A stretch of DNA of 64,000 bases from Xenophilus arseniciresistens (GCF_028023875.1 NZ_JAQIPB010000004.1:1-64000), one strand, 5' to 3'; counted from the stretch's first letter, positions 19,039-29,560 are shown. Numbers and translations: made by a program. Notes: a model not told the origin generated them from the sequence alone.

Positions 19039-20013
19039 ATGCAGTTCACCCCCGACGAAATCGCCGACGCGCAGCGCATCGTGTATGCCGCCATGCCGCC
19101 CACGCCGCAGTACGCCTGGCCCCAGCTGGCGCAGGTGCTGGGCGGCGAGCTGTGGCTCAAGCACGAGAACCACACGCCCGTGGGCGCCTTCAAGATCCGC
19201 GGCGGCCTGACCTACTTCGACACCTTGGTGCGCCAGCGCCCCGACGTGCGCCACGTGGTCAGCGCCACGCGCGGCAACCACGGCCAGTCGGTGGGCTTTG
19301 CGGCGCGCCGGCACGGGCTGGCCGCCACCATCGTCGTGCCGCATGGCAACTCGGCCGAGAAGAACGCCGCCATGCGCGCGCTCGGCGTGAACCTGGTCGA
19401 GCATGGCGACGACTTCCAGGCCGCCAGCGAGCACGCCGCCGAGCTGGCGCAGGCGCATCACGCGCATCGCATCCCATCCTTCCACCGCGAACTGGTGCGC
19501 GGCGTGGCCACGGCCTATGTGGAGTTCTTCGAAGCGTTGCGAGAAGCGCCGCCCGAGGTGCTGTATGTGCCCATCGGCCTGGGCTCGGGCTTTGCGGCGG
19601 CCGCGGCGGCGCGCGCCCATGTGGGCGCGAAGACGCGGCTGATCGGCGTGGTGTCGGCCCATGCCACGGCCTACCTCGATTCCTTCCAGGCAGGCCGGCC
19701 CGTGGACGCGCCGGTCTCCACCGTGCTGGCCGACGGCATGGCCTGCCGCACGCCGGTGCCCGAGGCCGTGGCCTTGATCGAGCGCGAGGCCGAGGACGTG
19801 GTGGCCGTGAGCGATGACGAAGTGGCCGCGGCCATGCGCCTGCTCTACGGCGCCACGCACAACGTGGCCGAAGGCGCGGGCGCCGCGGGCCTGGCCGCGG
19901 CCCTGCAACTGAGCGGCCGCTGGCGCGGGCGCCGCGTGGGCGTGGTGCTGACCGGCGGCAATGTGGATGCGCCGCTGTTCGCGCAGGTGCTTCAATCCCA
20001 GATCATCGACTGA
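19039..20013 (+). CDS. Threonine/serine dehydratase-like PLP enzyme (fold type II)
   Basis: 324 residues. PLP lysine K52 lies in GAFKIRGG, followed by SATRGNHGQSVGFAARRHG and VVLTGGNVD near the end, all standard for threonine dehydratase-like enzymes. There is no C-terminal ACT domain, so it resembles the catabolic or hydroxyaspartate-ammonia-lyase branch rather than IlvA. The 54-base gap before it holds a long pyrimidine tract. A LysE exporter upstream suggests linked amino-acid handling. The exact substrate is uncertain. Confidence 0.8.
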   Translation: MQFTPDEIADAQRIVYAAMPPTPQYAWPQLAQVLGGELWLKHENHTPVGAFKIRGGLTYFDTLVRQRPDVRHVVSATRGNHGQSVGFAARRHGLAATIVVPHGNSAEKNAAMRALGVNLVEHGDDFQAASEHAAELAQAHHAHRIPSFHRELVRGVATAYVEFFEALREAPPEVLYVPIGLGSGFAAAAAARAHVGAKTRLIGVVSAHATAYLDSFQAGRPVDAPVSTVLADGMACRTPVPEAVALIEREAEDVVAVSDDEVAAAMRLLYGATHNVAEGAGAAGLAAALQLSGRWRGRRVGVVLTGGNVDAPLFAQVLQSQIID

Positions 20014-20109
20014 GGCGCCCATGCCGCGTCGCGTCGCGCGGGTGACGCGCGGGCGGGTTCCGGTCGCTGGCGGGACAAGCGAGCGCGCGCCGCTGCGCAG
20101 AATGGGCGC

Positions 20110-20784
20110 ATGGGAACCCTTTATCTTGTGCGCCACGGCCAGGCCTCCTTTGGCGCCGACGACTACGACAAGCTCAGCGCGCTGGGCCACCGGCAGGCCG
20201 TGCGGCTGGGCGAGTACTGGCGCGAGCGCGGCATGCGCTTCGACGCGGTGATCACGGGCACCTTGCGCCGCCATCGCGAGACCTGGGAAGGCATCGCCCA
20301 GGGCCTGGGGCTCACCGAGCAGGATGTGCTGCCCTGGCCGGGCCTGAACGAGTACGACGCCGAGGCGGTGGTCGCCAGCATCCACCCGGCCAAGCTGGGC
20401 AAGCCCGACACGCCCGAGCTGTACCGCCAGCACTTCCGGCTGCTGCGCGACGGCCTCACGGCCTGGATGCAGGGCCGCGCGGCGCCCGCGGGCATGCCCA
20501 GCTATGTGGACTTCCTGGCCGGCGTGACCACGGCGCTGGACCATGTGCGCGAGCGCCACCATGGCGTGAAGGTGCTGGTGGTGAGCAGCGGCGGACCGAT
20601 TTCGACGGCCGTGGGCCATGTGCTGGGCACCAGCCCCGAGACCACCATCGAGCTGAACCTGCGCATCCGCAACAGCTCGGTCACCGAGTTCGTCTTCACG
20701 CCCAAGCGCCACACGCTGCTGACCTACAACACGCTGCCGCACCTGGACGGCCCCGCCTACGAGGACTGGGTCACGTATTCCTAA
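20110..20784 (+). CDS. Histidine phosphatase family protein
   Basis: 224 residues with the R8-H9-G10 motif in YLVRHGQASFG at the N-terminus and a second conserved region near VSSGGPIST (the usual His is replaced by a Ser/Gly-rich stretch). This family includes phosphoglycerate mutase-like and SixA-like phosphatases; the substrate cannot be told from sequence. It overlaps the convergent cutA gene by four bases at the stop codons. Confidence 0.75.
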   Translation: MGTLYLVRHGQASFGADDYDKLSALGHRQAVRLGEYWRERGMRFDAVITGTLRRHRETWEGIAQGLGLTEQDVLPWPGLNEYDAEAVVASIHPAKLGKPDTPELYRQHFRLLRDGLTAWMQGRAAPAGMPSYVDFLAGVTTALDHVRERHHGVKVLVVSSGGPISTAVGHVLGTSPETTIELNLRIRNSSVTEFVFTPKRHTLLTYNTLPHLDGPAYEDWVTYS

Positions 20785-21104
20785 GCCGCCGTTTCCTGCG
20801 CCACCCAGCGCAGGTAGTCGGCGGATCCTGCGGTGATGGGCAGTTGCACGATCTCGGGCGTTTCGTAGCTGTGGCGCTCGCGGATCAGCGCCTCCAGCGC
20901 GGCGTAGCGCCCGGTGCGGGTTTTGATGCACAGCTGCCATTCGGGCTCGTTGCGCACCTCGCCCTGCCAGCGGTAGAGGCTGCGCACGCGCTGGATCTGC
21001 ACGCAGGCGGCCAGGCGCGCCTCGACGATGGCGCTGGCCAGCTGGTCGGCCTCGTCTTCGGTGCCGGCGGTGGTCAGGACGATGCAGGCGGTGTCGGTGC
21101 TCAT
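20781..21104 (-). CDS. cutA: Divalent cation tolerance protein CutA
   Basis: 107 residues from ATG 21104 (MSTDTACIVLTTAGTEDEAD). CVQIQRVRSLYRWQGEV, EWQLCIKTR and the C-terminal YLRWV are the CutA1 pattern of a trimeric ferredoxin-like protein. It is linked to copper and other metal tolerance. The start was chosen at the conserved CIVLTT strand; upstream in-frame sequence runs into the next gene. The gene lies 25 bases after the GIY-YIG-like gene and could be co-transcribed with it. Confidence 0.85.
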   Translation of the reverse strand: MSTDTACIVLTTAGTEDEADQLASAIVEARLAACVQIQRVRSLYRWQGEVRNEPEWQLCIKTRTGRYAALEALIRERHSYETPEIVQLPITAGSADYLRWVAQETAA

Positions 21105-21129
21105 GGCGCGGCTCCTTCTTGCAAAAGAT

Positions 21130-21453
21130 TCAACCTTGCCACACGCCGTAGCCGCAGGCGCGCAGGTGAATGCCCAATTCGACTTCCATGATCTGCGCCT
21201 CCTTGTAGGCCATGGGGTTGTAGCGCTCATAGAGCTGCGGCAGCAGGCGCAGGCCATAGAGCTGCACGAAGCGGTTGGCCTGGATGCCCGCCTTGTGCTT
21301 GTCGAAGCGCAGGTCCGGGTCCAGCCCCGTCATGCCCACGTACACGAAAGGCATGCCCAGGCGCCAGCCGGGGTTGGCGCGCCGAAAGCGCGCGCTGTTC
21401 CACACGCGGTCGTCGAGCTGGACCACATAGACATGGTGGTGCGGCCTGGCCAT
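21130..21453 (-). CDS. Small GIY-YIG-like domain protein
   Basis: 107 residues. The segment PFVYVGMTGLDPDLRFDKHKAG resembles the core of GIY-YIG folds (V/I-Y-V-G-x-T...R...HK), and a conserved Glu occurs in KEAQIMEVEL. There is no recognition domain. Such tiny stand-alone proteins occur in Burkholderiales without known function; nuclease activity is only a possibility. It lies between a LysR gene and cutA on the same strand. Confidence 0.5.
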   Translation of the reverse strand: MARPHHHVYVVQLDDRVWNSARFRRANPGWRLGMPFVYVGMTGLDPDLRFDKHKAGIQANRFVQLYGLRLLPQLYERYNPMAYKEAQIMEVELGIHLRACGYGVWQG

Positions 21454-21491
21454 GGCGTCGTCCGTCGAAGTGCTTCAGCACAGGGGCGCCA

Positions 21492-22418
21492 TCAGGCCAT
21501 CGGCCCCTGCGGCATCTGGTCGAAGTCGTCCATCACTTGCCGCAGCAGGGCCGCGGCGGCCGGCGGCAGCAGCCGGCCATGGCGCGAGACCAGATGCACG
21601 CGCCCCTGCGAGAGCAAGGCGTTTTGCATCGGCCTGGCCACCACGGGCCGGCCCGCGGGCTCCAGCGGCAGCGCCGTGCGCGTGCACAGCGCATAGCCCA
21701 GCCCCGCCACCACGAAGTGCGCCACGGCGTCGAAGGACGAAGTGGTCAGCGAGATGTTCAGCCGCAGGCCTTCGCTGACCTCGGCCGCCTCGATGTGCTG
21801 GCGCACGCCGAAGCTGCGGTGCAGGGCTGCGCCCGGGTAGGGCAGCAGGTCCGCCAGGCGCAGCGGGCGCGCGAGCTGCGCCAGCGGATGGGTGTCGAGC
21901 ATCAGCGCCTCGATCGGCTGCAGATTGGATGCATGCGAGCGCAGGCGTTCGTCCCGCCGCGGCTGGAACAGCAGGCCGATGTGGGCGCGCTCGTCCACCA
22001 CGCGCTGGGCGATCTCCTCGCTGCTGCCCACGTCCAGGTCCACCGTGATGCCCGGATGCGCGGCCATGAAGCGGCGCACGCTGTGCCGCATCAGCCAGTC
22101 CACAAAACCTTCGCCCGCAACGATGTCCACATGGCCGCGCTCGAGCTTGTGGATGCCTTCGAGCTGCGCCAGCAGTTGCTGCTTCTGGCTGTGCTGGCGG
22201 CGCAGGTAGCCGGCCAGCAGCTGGCCCGCATCGGTGGGCACCACGCCGCGCCCGCGGCGCTCCAGCAGGCGCGCGCCGCAGTCTTCCTCCAGCAGTGCCA
22301 CGGCGCGGCTGACGGCCGAGGCGTCCATGCCCAGCACCTCGGCCGCACCGCGCACCGAGCCGCTGTCGATCACCTGCATGAAATAGCGCGCGCGGCGCGT
22401 GTCGAGCTTGTCGTCCAT
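21492..22418 (-). CDS. LysR-family regulator of the DUF3100/amidohydrolase operon
   Basis: 308 residues from ATG 22418 (MDDKLDTRRARYFMQV). A longer frame to 22454 would include the operator palindrome, so the shorter start is preferred. The helix-turn-helix is SVRGAAEVLGMDASAVSRAVALLE. The C-terminal domain is an effector-binding fold. It is divergent from a DUF3100 transporter-like gene and an M20 amidohydrolase, so it probably controls uptake and hydrolysis of an N-acyl amino acid-like compound. Confidence 0.8.
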   Translation of the reverse strand: MDDKLDTRRARYFMQVIDSGSVRGAAEVLGMDASAVSRAVALLEEDCGARLLERRGRGVVPTDAGQLLAGYLRRQHSQKQQLLAQLEGIHKLERGHVDIVAGEGFVDWLMRHSVRRFMAAHPGITVDLDVGSSEEIAQRVVDERAHIGLLFQPRRDERLRSHASNLQPIEALMLDTHPLAQLARPLRLADLLPYPGAALHRSFGVRQHIEAAEVSEGLRLNISLTTSSFDAVAHFVVAGLGYALCTRTALPLEPAGRPVVARPMQNALLSQGRVHLVSRHGRLLPPAAAALLRQVMDDFDQMPQGPMA

Positions 22419-22447
22419 GGCGGGCCCCTGGCCAGGGGCAGATGTCC

Positions 22448-22494
22448 GTTGCATTCAATGCAACACAAAACGGGATTGTGCGTCATTGATGCAC
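22448..22494. promoter_or_regulatory. Two LysR-type operator sites
   Basis: GTTGCATTCAATGCAAC (22448-22464) is a near-perfect palindrome. Fourteen bases further, GTGC (22478-22481) and GCAC (22491-22494) form a second, shorter dyad of similar sequence. The spacing resembles a regulator binding site plus an activation site in the divergent promoter. Confidence 0.55.
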
Positions 22495-22557
22495 GACCAG
22501 CCTTGCCGGAGACTGCGCCCCAATCCAAATCCAACAGCTCCCCAGCGAGACACGACC

Positions 22558-23898
22558 ATGCCCAGCGCCAGCCTTTCAGCCCCGCCCCATGCGCCCGCCG
22601 CCCACACGGCGGCCCACAGGCTTCGCCTGGTCGCGGTGGTCATCGCCGTGGTGATCGTGGCCGAATGGATCGGCTCGGCGCAGTTCGCGCTCGGCCCGGG
22701 CAAGGTGGTGCTGCTGCCCATGCTGTGGGCGCTGCTGATCGCCGCGGCCCTGGGCATGGCGCAGCGCCGGTTGCCGGCCGCGCTGCGCATCGATACGCCG
22801 CTGCAGGCCTACGCGGGCGGCCTGCTCAATGCGGTGCTGCTGCTTTTTGTGGTGAAGCTCGGGCTCACCGTGGGTGCCTTCCTGCCGCAGGTCAGGCAGG
22901 CGGGCTGGGCCCTGTTCTTCCAGGAGTTCGGCCACGCCTTCGGCACCCTGGCGCTGGGGCTGCCGCTGGCGCTGCTGCTGGGCATCAAGCGCGAAGCGGT
23001 GGGCGCGACCTTCTCGGTGGGCCGCGAGGGCAACCTCGTGATCATCGGCCAGAAGTACGGCATGGATTCGCCCGAAGGCCGCGGCGTGCTGGCCGAGTAC
23101 ATCACCGGCACCGTGCTGGGCGCCCTGTTCATCACCTTGCTGGCCGGCTTCATCACCAGCCTGAACATCTTCGATCCGCGCTCGCTGGCCATGGGGGCCG
23201 GCGTGGGCTCGGGCAGCATGATGGCCGCAGCCATGGGCGCGATTGCCGCGCAGCAGCCGGCCGCGCTGGTGCCGCAGCTGACGGCCATCGCGGCGGCGGC
23301 CAACCTCATCACCATGGTGCTGGGCTTTTACTTCACGCTCTTCCTGTCGCTGCCGGCCTGCGCCTGGCTGTACGAGCGGCTGGAGCCGGTGCTGGGCCGC
23401 TTTTCCAGGCCGCGCGGCGGCCAGGAAACGCGCGGCGCCGCCGGCATGGGCGGGGTGGACATCCAGGGCCTGCCGCTGGTCGATACCGTGCTGGCCTGGG
23501 CGCTGATGGCCGTGACGGTGACGATTGGCAACCGCATGGCCTACCAGGTGCCGATGCTCGAGTCGCTGATCGGCCTGGCGCTGGTGATCGCCATCGTGGC
23601 GGTGGTCGATGCACTCAAGCGCGCCGTGCCGCGGCTGCCGCTGGTGCTGGCGCTGTCGGTGGTGGCCACCGTGGTGGGCGTGCCGGGGCTGCTGCCCTTC
23701 TCCGACGCGGTGGTGGCCCACACGGCCAAGCTCAACTTCATGGCCTTCACCACGCCGGTGCTGGCGCTGGCCGGCTTCTCGGTGGCCAAGGACCTGCCCA
23801 TCTTCCGCCAACTCGGCTGGCGCATCGTGCTGGTGTCGCTCACCGCCACGGCCGGCACCTTCCTGGGCGCCACGCTGGTGGCCGAGTTCTTCCACTGA
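22558..23898 (+). CDS. DUF3100 membrane protein, putative transporter
   Basis: 446 residues with about ten to eleven hydrophobic helices. SVGREGNLVIIGQKYGMDSPEGRGVL and AMGAGVGSGSMMAAAMGAI are conserved stretches of DUF3100 proteins. These sit beside M20 amidohydrolases in many proteobacteria and are presumed permeases. ATG 22558 was chosen after the operator region. The next gene starts 33 bases downstream on the same strand. The substrate is unknown; by context it may be an N-acylated amino acid. Confidence 0.7.
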   Translation: MPSASLSAPPHAPAAHTAAHRLRLVAVVIAVVIVAEWIGSAQFALGPGKVVLLPMLWALLIAAALGMAQRRLPAALRIDTPLQAYAGGLLNAVLLLFVVKLGLTVGAFLPQVRQAGWALFFQEFGHAFGTLALGLPLALLLGIKREAVGATFSVGREGNLVIIGQKYGMDSPEGRGVLAEYITGTVLGALFITLLAGFITSLNIFDPRSLAMGAGVGSGSMMAAAMGAIAAQQPAALVPQLTAIAAAANLITMVLGFYFTLFLSLPACAWLYERLEPVLGRFSRPRGGQETRGAAGMGGVDIQGLPLVDTVLAWALMAVTVTIGNRMAYQVPMLESLIGLALVIAIVAVVDALKRAVPRLPLVLALSVVATVVGVPGLLPFSDAVVAHTAKLNFMAFTTPVLALAGFSVAKDLPIFRQLGWRIVLVSLTATAGTFLGATLVAEFFH

Positions 23899-23931
23899 TC
23901 CCCCTCAGAACGATTCCACCGGACCCGCACG

Positions 23932-25101
23932 ATGTACCGCGACCCCGAGATTTCCGACGACATCCGAGCGCAGATGCAGGCCTGGCGCCGCGACATCCAC
24001 GCCAACCCCGAAACCGCCTTTGAAGAGCACCGCACCGCCAACGTGGTGGCGCAGGCGCTGCAACTGATGGGCCTGAACGTGCACCGCGGCCTGGCCGTGA
24101 CCGGCGTGGTGGCGACGCTGAAGAACGGCGAGGGCCCGAGCATCGCCCTGCGCGCCGACCTGGACGCGCTGAACATGCAGGAGCTGGGCAGTGCGCCCCA
24201 TGCCTCCCGCTGCGCGGGCAAGATGCACGCCTGCGGCCATGACGGCCACACGGCCATGCTGCTGGGCGCGGCTGCGCATCTGGCGCGGCACAAACCGTTC
24301 AAGGGCACGGTTCACTTCGTGTTCCAGCCCGGTGAAGAGAACGAGGGCGGCGGCCGCGTGATGGTGGAGGAAGGGCTGTTCGAGCAGTTCCCGGCCGACG
24401 CGGTGTACGGCATGCACAACTTCCCGCAGCTGCCGCGCGGCCACTTCGCCATCCGCAGCGGCACCATGACGGCCTTCCTCGACACCTTCGAGATCACGAT
24501 CACCGGCAAGGGCTGCCACGGCGCCATGCCCGAGACCGGCATCGACGCGGTGATGGTGTCGGCGCAACTGGTGAACGCGCTGCAGACCATCGTGAGCCGC
24601 CGCACCGGCGCCACCGAATCGGCCGTGGTCAGCGTCACGCAGATCCATGGCGGCGACACCTGGAACGTGATCCCCGAGCAGGTGATGCTGCGCGGCACCG
24701 TGCGCACGCTGGACGCGGCCGTGCAGGCGCGCACCAGAGCCGCGATGCAGCAGATCTGCGATGGCGTGGCGCAGACGCACGGCGCCGCCGTGGCACTGGA
24801 CTACCGCCATGGCTACCCCGGCGTGGTGAACACCGCCACCGAGACCGCCGCTGCGGTGGCCGCCGCGGCCAGCCTGGTCGGCGATGCGCAGGTGCACACG
24901 AACATCGCGCCGGCCATGGGCTCGGAAGACTTCGCCTTCATGCTGCAGAAGCGCCCGGGCGCCTACATCGGCATCGGCGCGGGCGAAGGGGCCAACGACC
25001 CGCCGGTGCACAACCCGTATTACGACTTCAACGACAACATCCTGCCGCTGGGTGCGGCCTACTGGGTGGCGCTGGTCAGGCAGCAGCTGCCTGTCGCATG
25101 A
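23932..25101 (+). CDS. M20 family metal-dependent amidohydrolase (hippurate hydrolase-like)
   Basis: 389 residues. HACGHDGHTAMLLGAA carries metal ligands, GEENEGGGRVMVEEG the catalytic Glu-containing loop, and AMGSEDFAFML the C-terminal metal His/Glu region of M20D amidohydrolases. These hydrolyse N-acyl or N-benzoyl amino acids. It is co-directional with the DUF3100 gene (33-base gap), and L-serine dehydratase follows after 33 bases, so import, deacylation and amino-acid deamination may be linked. Confidence 0.85.
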   Translation: MYRDPEISDDIRAQMQAWRRDIHANPETAFEEHRTANVVAQALQLMGLNVHRGLAVTGVVATLKNGEGPSIALRADLDALNMQELGSAPHASRCAGKMHACGHDGHTAMLLGAAAHLARHKPFKGTVHFVFQPGEENEGGGRVMVEEGLFEQFPADAVYGMHNFPQLPRGHFAIRSGTMTAFLDTFEITITGKGCHGAMPETGIDAVMVSAQLVNALQTIVSRRTGATESAVVSVTQIHGGDTWNVIPEQVMLRGTVRTLDAAVQARTRAAMQQICDGVAQTHGAAVALDYRHGYPGVVNTATETAAAVAAAASLVGDAQVHTNIAPAMGSEDFAFMLQKRPGAYIGIGAGEGANDPPVHNPYYDFNDNILPLGAAYWVALVRQQLPVA

Positions 25102-25134
25102 TGGGGCGGTGATCCGCCCCTGAAAGGCTCGCGC

Positions 25135-26520
<1,386 letters not shown>

Positions 26521-26542
26521 AAGGCGCGGCCGCGCCTGTTCT

Positions 26543-26998
26543 TCAGAAGTCGCCGGCCACGATGGCCATCGTGCCGTTGAACTTCGCCACCCGCACCTGC
26601 TCGCTGCCGCGCTGGCCGAAGACTTCGGCCTCCACCACATGGAAGTTGCGGCCGGCCTTGAGCACTTCGGCCACGCACAGCAGCCGCCCCTGGCCGGGGC
26701 GCAGCAGGTTGAGCTTGAACTCGGCCGTGACCACGGTCTGGCCAGGCGCGCACAGGGTCTGGGCGGCGGCGCCGGCCGTGTGATCGGCCAGGGTGCTGAT
26801 CACGCCCGCATGGGCCACGCCGCCATGCTGCAGATGGCGCGCGGCCAGCGGCAGCGCGGTTTCGCACCAGCCCTGGCCGGCGTCGACCAGCTGCAGGCCG
26901 ATGTCGGCCACGAAAGGCGCGCCTTCGAAGATGCGCGCGACCCGCGCGCGCAACGCGGGGTCGGGGCGTCGCGTCGCGGCGCCCGCGGGTTCGCTCAC
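26543..26998 (-). CDS. PaaI-type hotdog-fold thioesterase
   Basis: 151 residues. RHLQHGGVAHAGVISTLADHTAGAAAQT is the conserved hotdog helix with its catalytic-type Asp and the HGG phrase. The family hydrolyses acyl- or aryl-CoA thioesters. It is convergent with sdaA (22-base gap) and lies 4 bases after the GlsB-like gene on the same strand, so it is probably co-transcribed with it. The substrate is not known. Confidence 0.8.
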   Translation of the reverse strand: MSEPAGAATRRPDPALRARVARIFEGAPFVADIGLQLVDAGQGWCETALPLAARHLQHGGVAHAGVISTLADHTAGAAAQTLCAPGQTVVTAEFKLNLLRPGQGRLLCVAEVLKAGRNFHVVEAEVFGQRGSEQVRVAKFNGTMAIVAGDF

Positions 26999-27002
26999 GC
27001 CC

Positions 27003-27251
27003 TCAGCCCTTCTTCTTGATCAGGCCCCACAGGATCAGCAGCACGATGGCGCCCAGCACCGAGGCGATGAAGCCGGCCGGCTCGCCCACGGTGTAGAGGT
27101 TCAGAGCCTGCCCCACGTAGGTGGCCGCCAGCGAGCCGAGCACGCCGATGATGGTGGTGACGATGAAGCCGGCCGAGTCGTCGCCCGGCTTGATGGCACG
27201 CGCCACGAGGCCCACGATGAAGCCGATGAGGATGGTCCAGATGATTCCCAT
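27003..27251 (-). CDS. GlsB/YeaQ/YmgE stress-response membrane protein
   Basis: 82 residues, three hydrophobic helices and the family pattern of Gly-rich turns (GFIVGLVARAIKPGDDSAGFI, then GVLGSLAATYVG). These small inner-membrane proteins, also called transglycosylase-associated proteins, are induced by stress; their function is unclear. The C-terminus ends in the basic KKKG. Confidence 0.85.
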   Translation of the reverse strand: MGIIWTILIGFIVGLVARAIKPGDDSAGFIVTTIIGVLGSLAATYVGQALNLYTVGEPAGFIASVLGAIVLLILWGLIKKKG

Positions 27252-27307
27252 GGAGCTGACTTCCTGTTGTCGCGAAAGGTCGATGGATTGCTGATGCGCA
27301 GACCGCC

Positions 27308-28162
27308 TCAGCGCTTGGCCGGACCATCATAGCGAGGCGGGTCGGCTGCCAGCGTGTCAAGCGGCAGCCGCGAGACTTCGGCCAGCAGTTGCGCCAGCGC
27401 GCGCGCGGCGGCGTCGATCAGGGCCTGGCCCTGGGCGGCGGTGGCGGCGGCCGCGTTGCCGGCCGCGCCTTCGGGGTGGTAGTCCTGCATGGCCCAGCCG
27501 AGCTTGGCGCTGCGGCCGTTGCCAAGGATGGGGTAGTCGCGCGCACGCTGCTCGGAGCTGGACCGGAAGTCGCGTGCCAGGCCCTGGCGCACCAGTTGCG
27601 GCGCCAGCGCCAGCATCATGGCCGTCTCGGATTCGCCCGCATGCACGTCGAAGCGGTCCAGCGTCAACGCGCGGCCCTGCGCGTCGTTCAGCGGCAGGTT
27701 GAACCAGCTCACGCTGTAGACCAGCAGGTCGTGCGCCTCGCGCAGCTCGCGGGCCACGATGTCCATCGCCCCTACATGGCCGCCATGCGCATTGAAGAGC
27801 ACGAGCTTGCGCAGGCCGGCGCGGGCCACGCCGGCACCGATCTCCTTCCACATGCGGATCAGCGTTTCGGCCGACAGCGTCAGCGTGCCGGCAAAGCGCG
27901 CATGCTCGGGGCTCAGGCCGATGGTCTGCGTGGGCAGGAACAGCGCAGGCAGATCGGGCGCCAGCAGAGGCACGGTGGCGCGCACCAAGCCATCGGCCAG
28001 GAAGCTGTCTACGCCCAGCGGCAGGTGCGGACCATGCTGCTCGGTGGCGCCCAGCGGCAGCACGGCCACGGCGCGCGCAGCGTCCAGGGCCTCGAAATCG
28101 CGGGTGTTGAGGTCGGCCCAGAAGCGGGGCCAGGCGGGGCGCGGCGCGGCGGTCATGGGCAC
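27308..28162 (-). CDS. Creatininase family amidohydrolase
   Basis: 284 residues. VLPLGATEQHGPHLPLGVD provides the Glu/His metal ligands and LVLFNAHGGHVGAMD the second conserved region, followed by DVHAGESETAMML. Family members include creatinine amidohydrolase and formamide-type hydrolases (e.g. MftE, ArfB). No cofactor-biosynthesis neighbours are seen, so specificity is open. ATG 28162 or 28156 are both possible starts. Confidence 0.8.
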   Translation of the reverse strand: MPMTAAPRPAWPRFWADLNTRDFEALDAARAVAVLPLGATEQHGPHLPLGVDSFLADGLVRATVPLLAPDLPALFLPTQTIGLSPEHARFAGTLTLSAETLIRMWKEIGAGVARAGLRKLVLFNAHGGHVGAMDIVARELREAHDLLVYSVSWFNLPLNDAQGRALTLDRFDVHAGESETAMMLALAPQLVRQGLARDFRSSSEQRARDYPILGNGRSAKLGWAMQDYHPEGAAGNAAAATAAQGQALIDAAARALAQLLAEVSRLPLDTLAADPPRYDGPAKR

Positions 28163-28212
28163 GATCTTAGAACCAGCGCCCCCCGCTCACTCGCCCATTG
28201 CGGCCACGCCGC

Positions 28213-28539
28213 TCAGCGCGTGGGCGCCTGGGGCCGCAGCTCGGGGCGGTCGCTCATGCGCTCGGCGCGCGCCAGGGCCGCTTCGAGCACGGCGATGTCG
28301 GAAGGGCTGCCCTTGAGCCGGCGGGCCTCGGCCTGCAGCAGTTGCCGGCCCTGGTCGCCGGCCAGCGCCAGCAGTTGGGCGTGCAGTTCGCGGCGGCGGC
28401 GCACCAGCGCCACCATCTGCGTCTCGCGCACCTTGGCGCCGCCCGGACCGCGCTTTCTGGCCCGCCGCATCACCACCCACACCACCAGCAGCACGAGGAC
28501 CAGGCCCAATGCCAGCCAGGAGTAATCAAAACTATCCAT
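28213..28539 (-). CDS. Small single-pass membrane protein, unknown function
   Basis: 108 residues. One N-terminal transmembrane helix (about 9-25) is followed by basic RRARKRG and a charged, helical C-terminal part, which would be cytoplasmic by the positive-inside rule. I do not recognise a family. It lies upstream of the creatininase gene on the same strand with a 50-base gap. The 277 bases to its right, before alaX, hold no supported gene; a short hairpin GATGC/GCATC is at 28556-28569. Confidence 0.6.
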   Translation of the reverse strand: MDSFDYSWLALGLVLVLLVVWVVMRRARKRGPGGAKVRETQMVALVRRRRELHAQLLALAGDQGRQLLQAEARRLKGSPSDIAVLEAALARAERMSDRPELRPQAPTR

Positions 28540-28816
28540 GCAGACCTCCCAACCTGATGCTGGGGCATCAAATTAGGCATTAAGTTAACACCCTTTCCAT
28601 CGTCGTCAACTCGCACGTCAGGAATGGGGGAGCTTTCGCTCAAAAAATCTCGCCGCTCGTCCGGCCAGGGGCACCGCCGATCTGCCCGGATGAATTCTGT
28701 GCAGTGTGCCACGCTGCAGGCCCTGCACTGTCAGACACCCCTGCATTCGGCCTACGGCCTCAGGCGCGTATGCGGCGTCAGGCCCGGCCGAGCCTTCACC
28801 CTCTAAGATTCCCCGC

Positions 28817-29560
28817 ATGACCCAGGATCTGTTCCGCAGCGATGCCTACCTGCGCCAGTGCGAAGCGCAGGTGCTGGCCGTGGGCGATGAAGGCGTGGTG
28901 CTCGACCGCACCGTGTTCTACCCCTTGGGCGGCGGGCAGGCCGGCGACGCGGGGCTTTTGCAACTGGCCGACGGCCGCAGCCTGGCCATTGCCGACACGC
29001 GCAAGGCCAGGGACGCCGAAGGCCGGCCCACGGCCGACATCGTGCATGTGCCCGCGCCCGGGCAGGAGGCGCTGCTGGCCGCGCTGCAACCGGGCCAGCG
29101 CGTGACGGCGCAGCTGGACTGGGAGCGGCGGCACCGGCTGATGCGCTTTCACACGGCCACGCACCTGCTGTGCCACCTGGTGCCTCAGCCGGTCAATGGC
29201 TGCTCGATCACGCCCGAGCACGCGCGGCTGGACTTCCACATGACCGAGCCGCTGGACAAGGACGCGCTGACCGCGGGCCTGGCGCGCCTGGTTGCCCAGG
29301 CCCATCCGCTCACCGTGGGCGCCGTCACCGATGCCGAACTGGACGCCAATCCCGCGCTGGTCAAGAGCATGAGCGTTCAGCCGCCGCGCGGCAGCGGCAG
29401 CGTGCGCACCATCCGCATCGGTGCTGGCGATGTGCTGATCGATCTGCAGCCCTGCGGCGGCACGCATGTGGCGAACACGGCCGAGATCGGCGCGCTGCAG
29501 GTGCTCAAGATCGAGAAGAAGAGTGCGAGCAGCCGCCGTGTGGTGCTGGGCTGGGCATGA
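28817..29560 (+). CDS. alaX: Alanyl-tRNA editing protein AlaX
   Basis: 247 residues, a stand-alone editing domain that hydrolyses mischarged Ser- or Gly-tRNA(Ala). The zinc ligands are visible: HTATHLL (HxxxH) around residue 115 and CGGTHVANTAEIG near the C-terminus. The start ATG 28817 precedes the conserved DLFRSDAYLRQCEAQVL. No catalytic or anticodon domain of AlaRS follows, as expected for AlaX. The DsbD-like gene begins 52 bases downstream. Confidence 0.85.
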   Translation: MTQDLFRSDAYLRQCEAQVLAVGDEGVVLDRTVFYPLGGGQAGDAGLLQLADGRSLAIADTRKARDAEGRPTADIVHVPAPGQEALLAALQPGQRVTAQLDWERRHRLMRFHTATHLLCHLVPQPVNGCSITPEHARLDFHMTEPLDKDALTAGLARLVAQAHPLTVGAVTDAELDANPALVKSMSVQPPRGSGSVRTIRIGAGDVLIDLQPCGGTHVANTAEIGALQVLKIEKKSASSRRVVLGWA

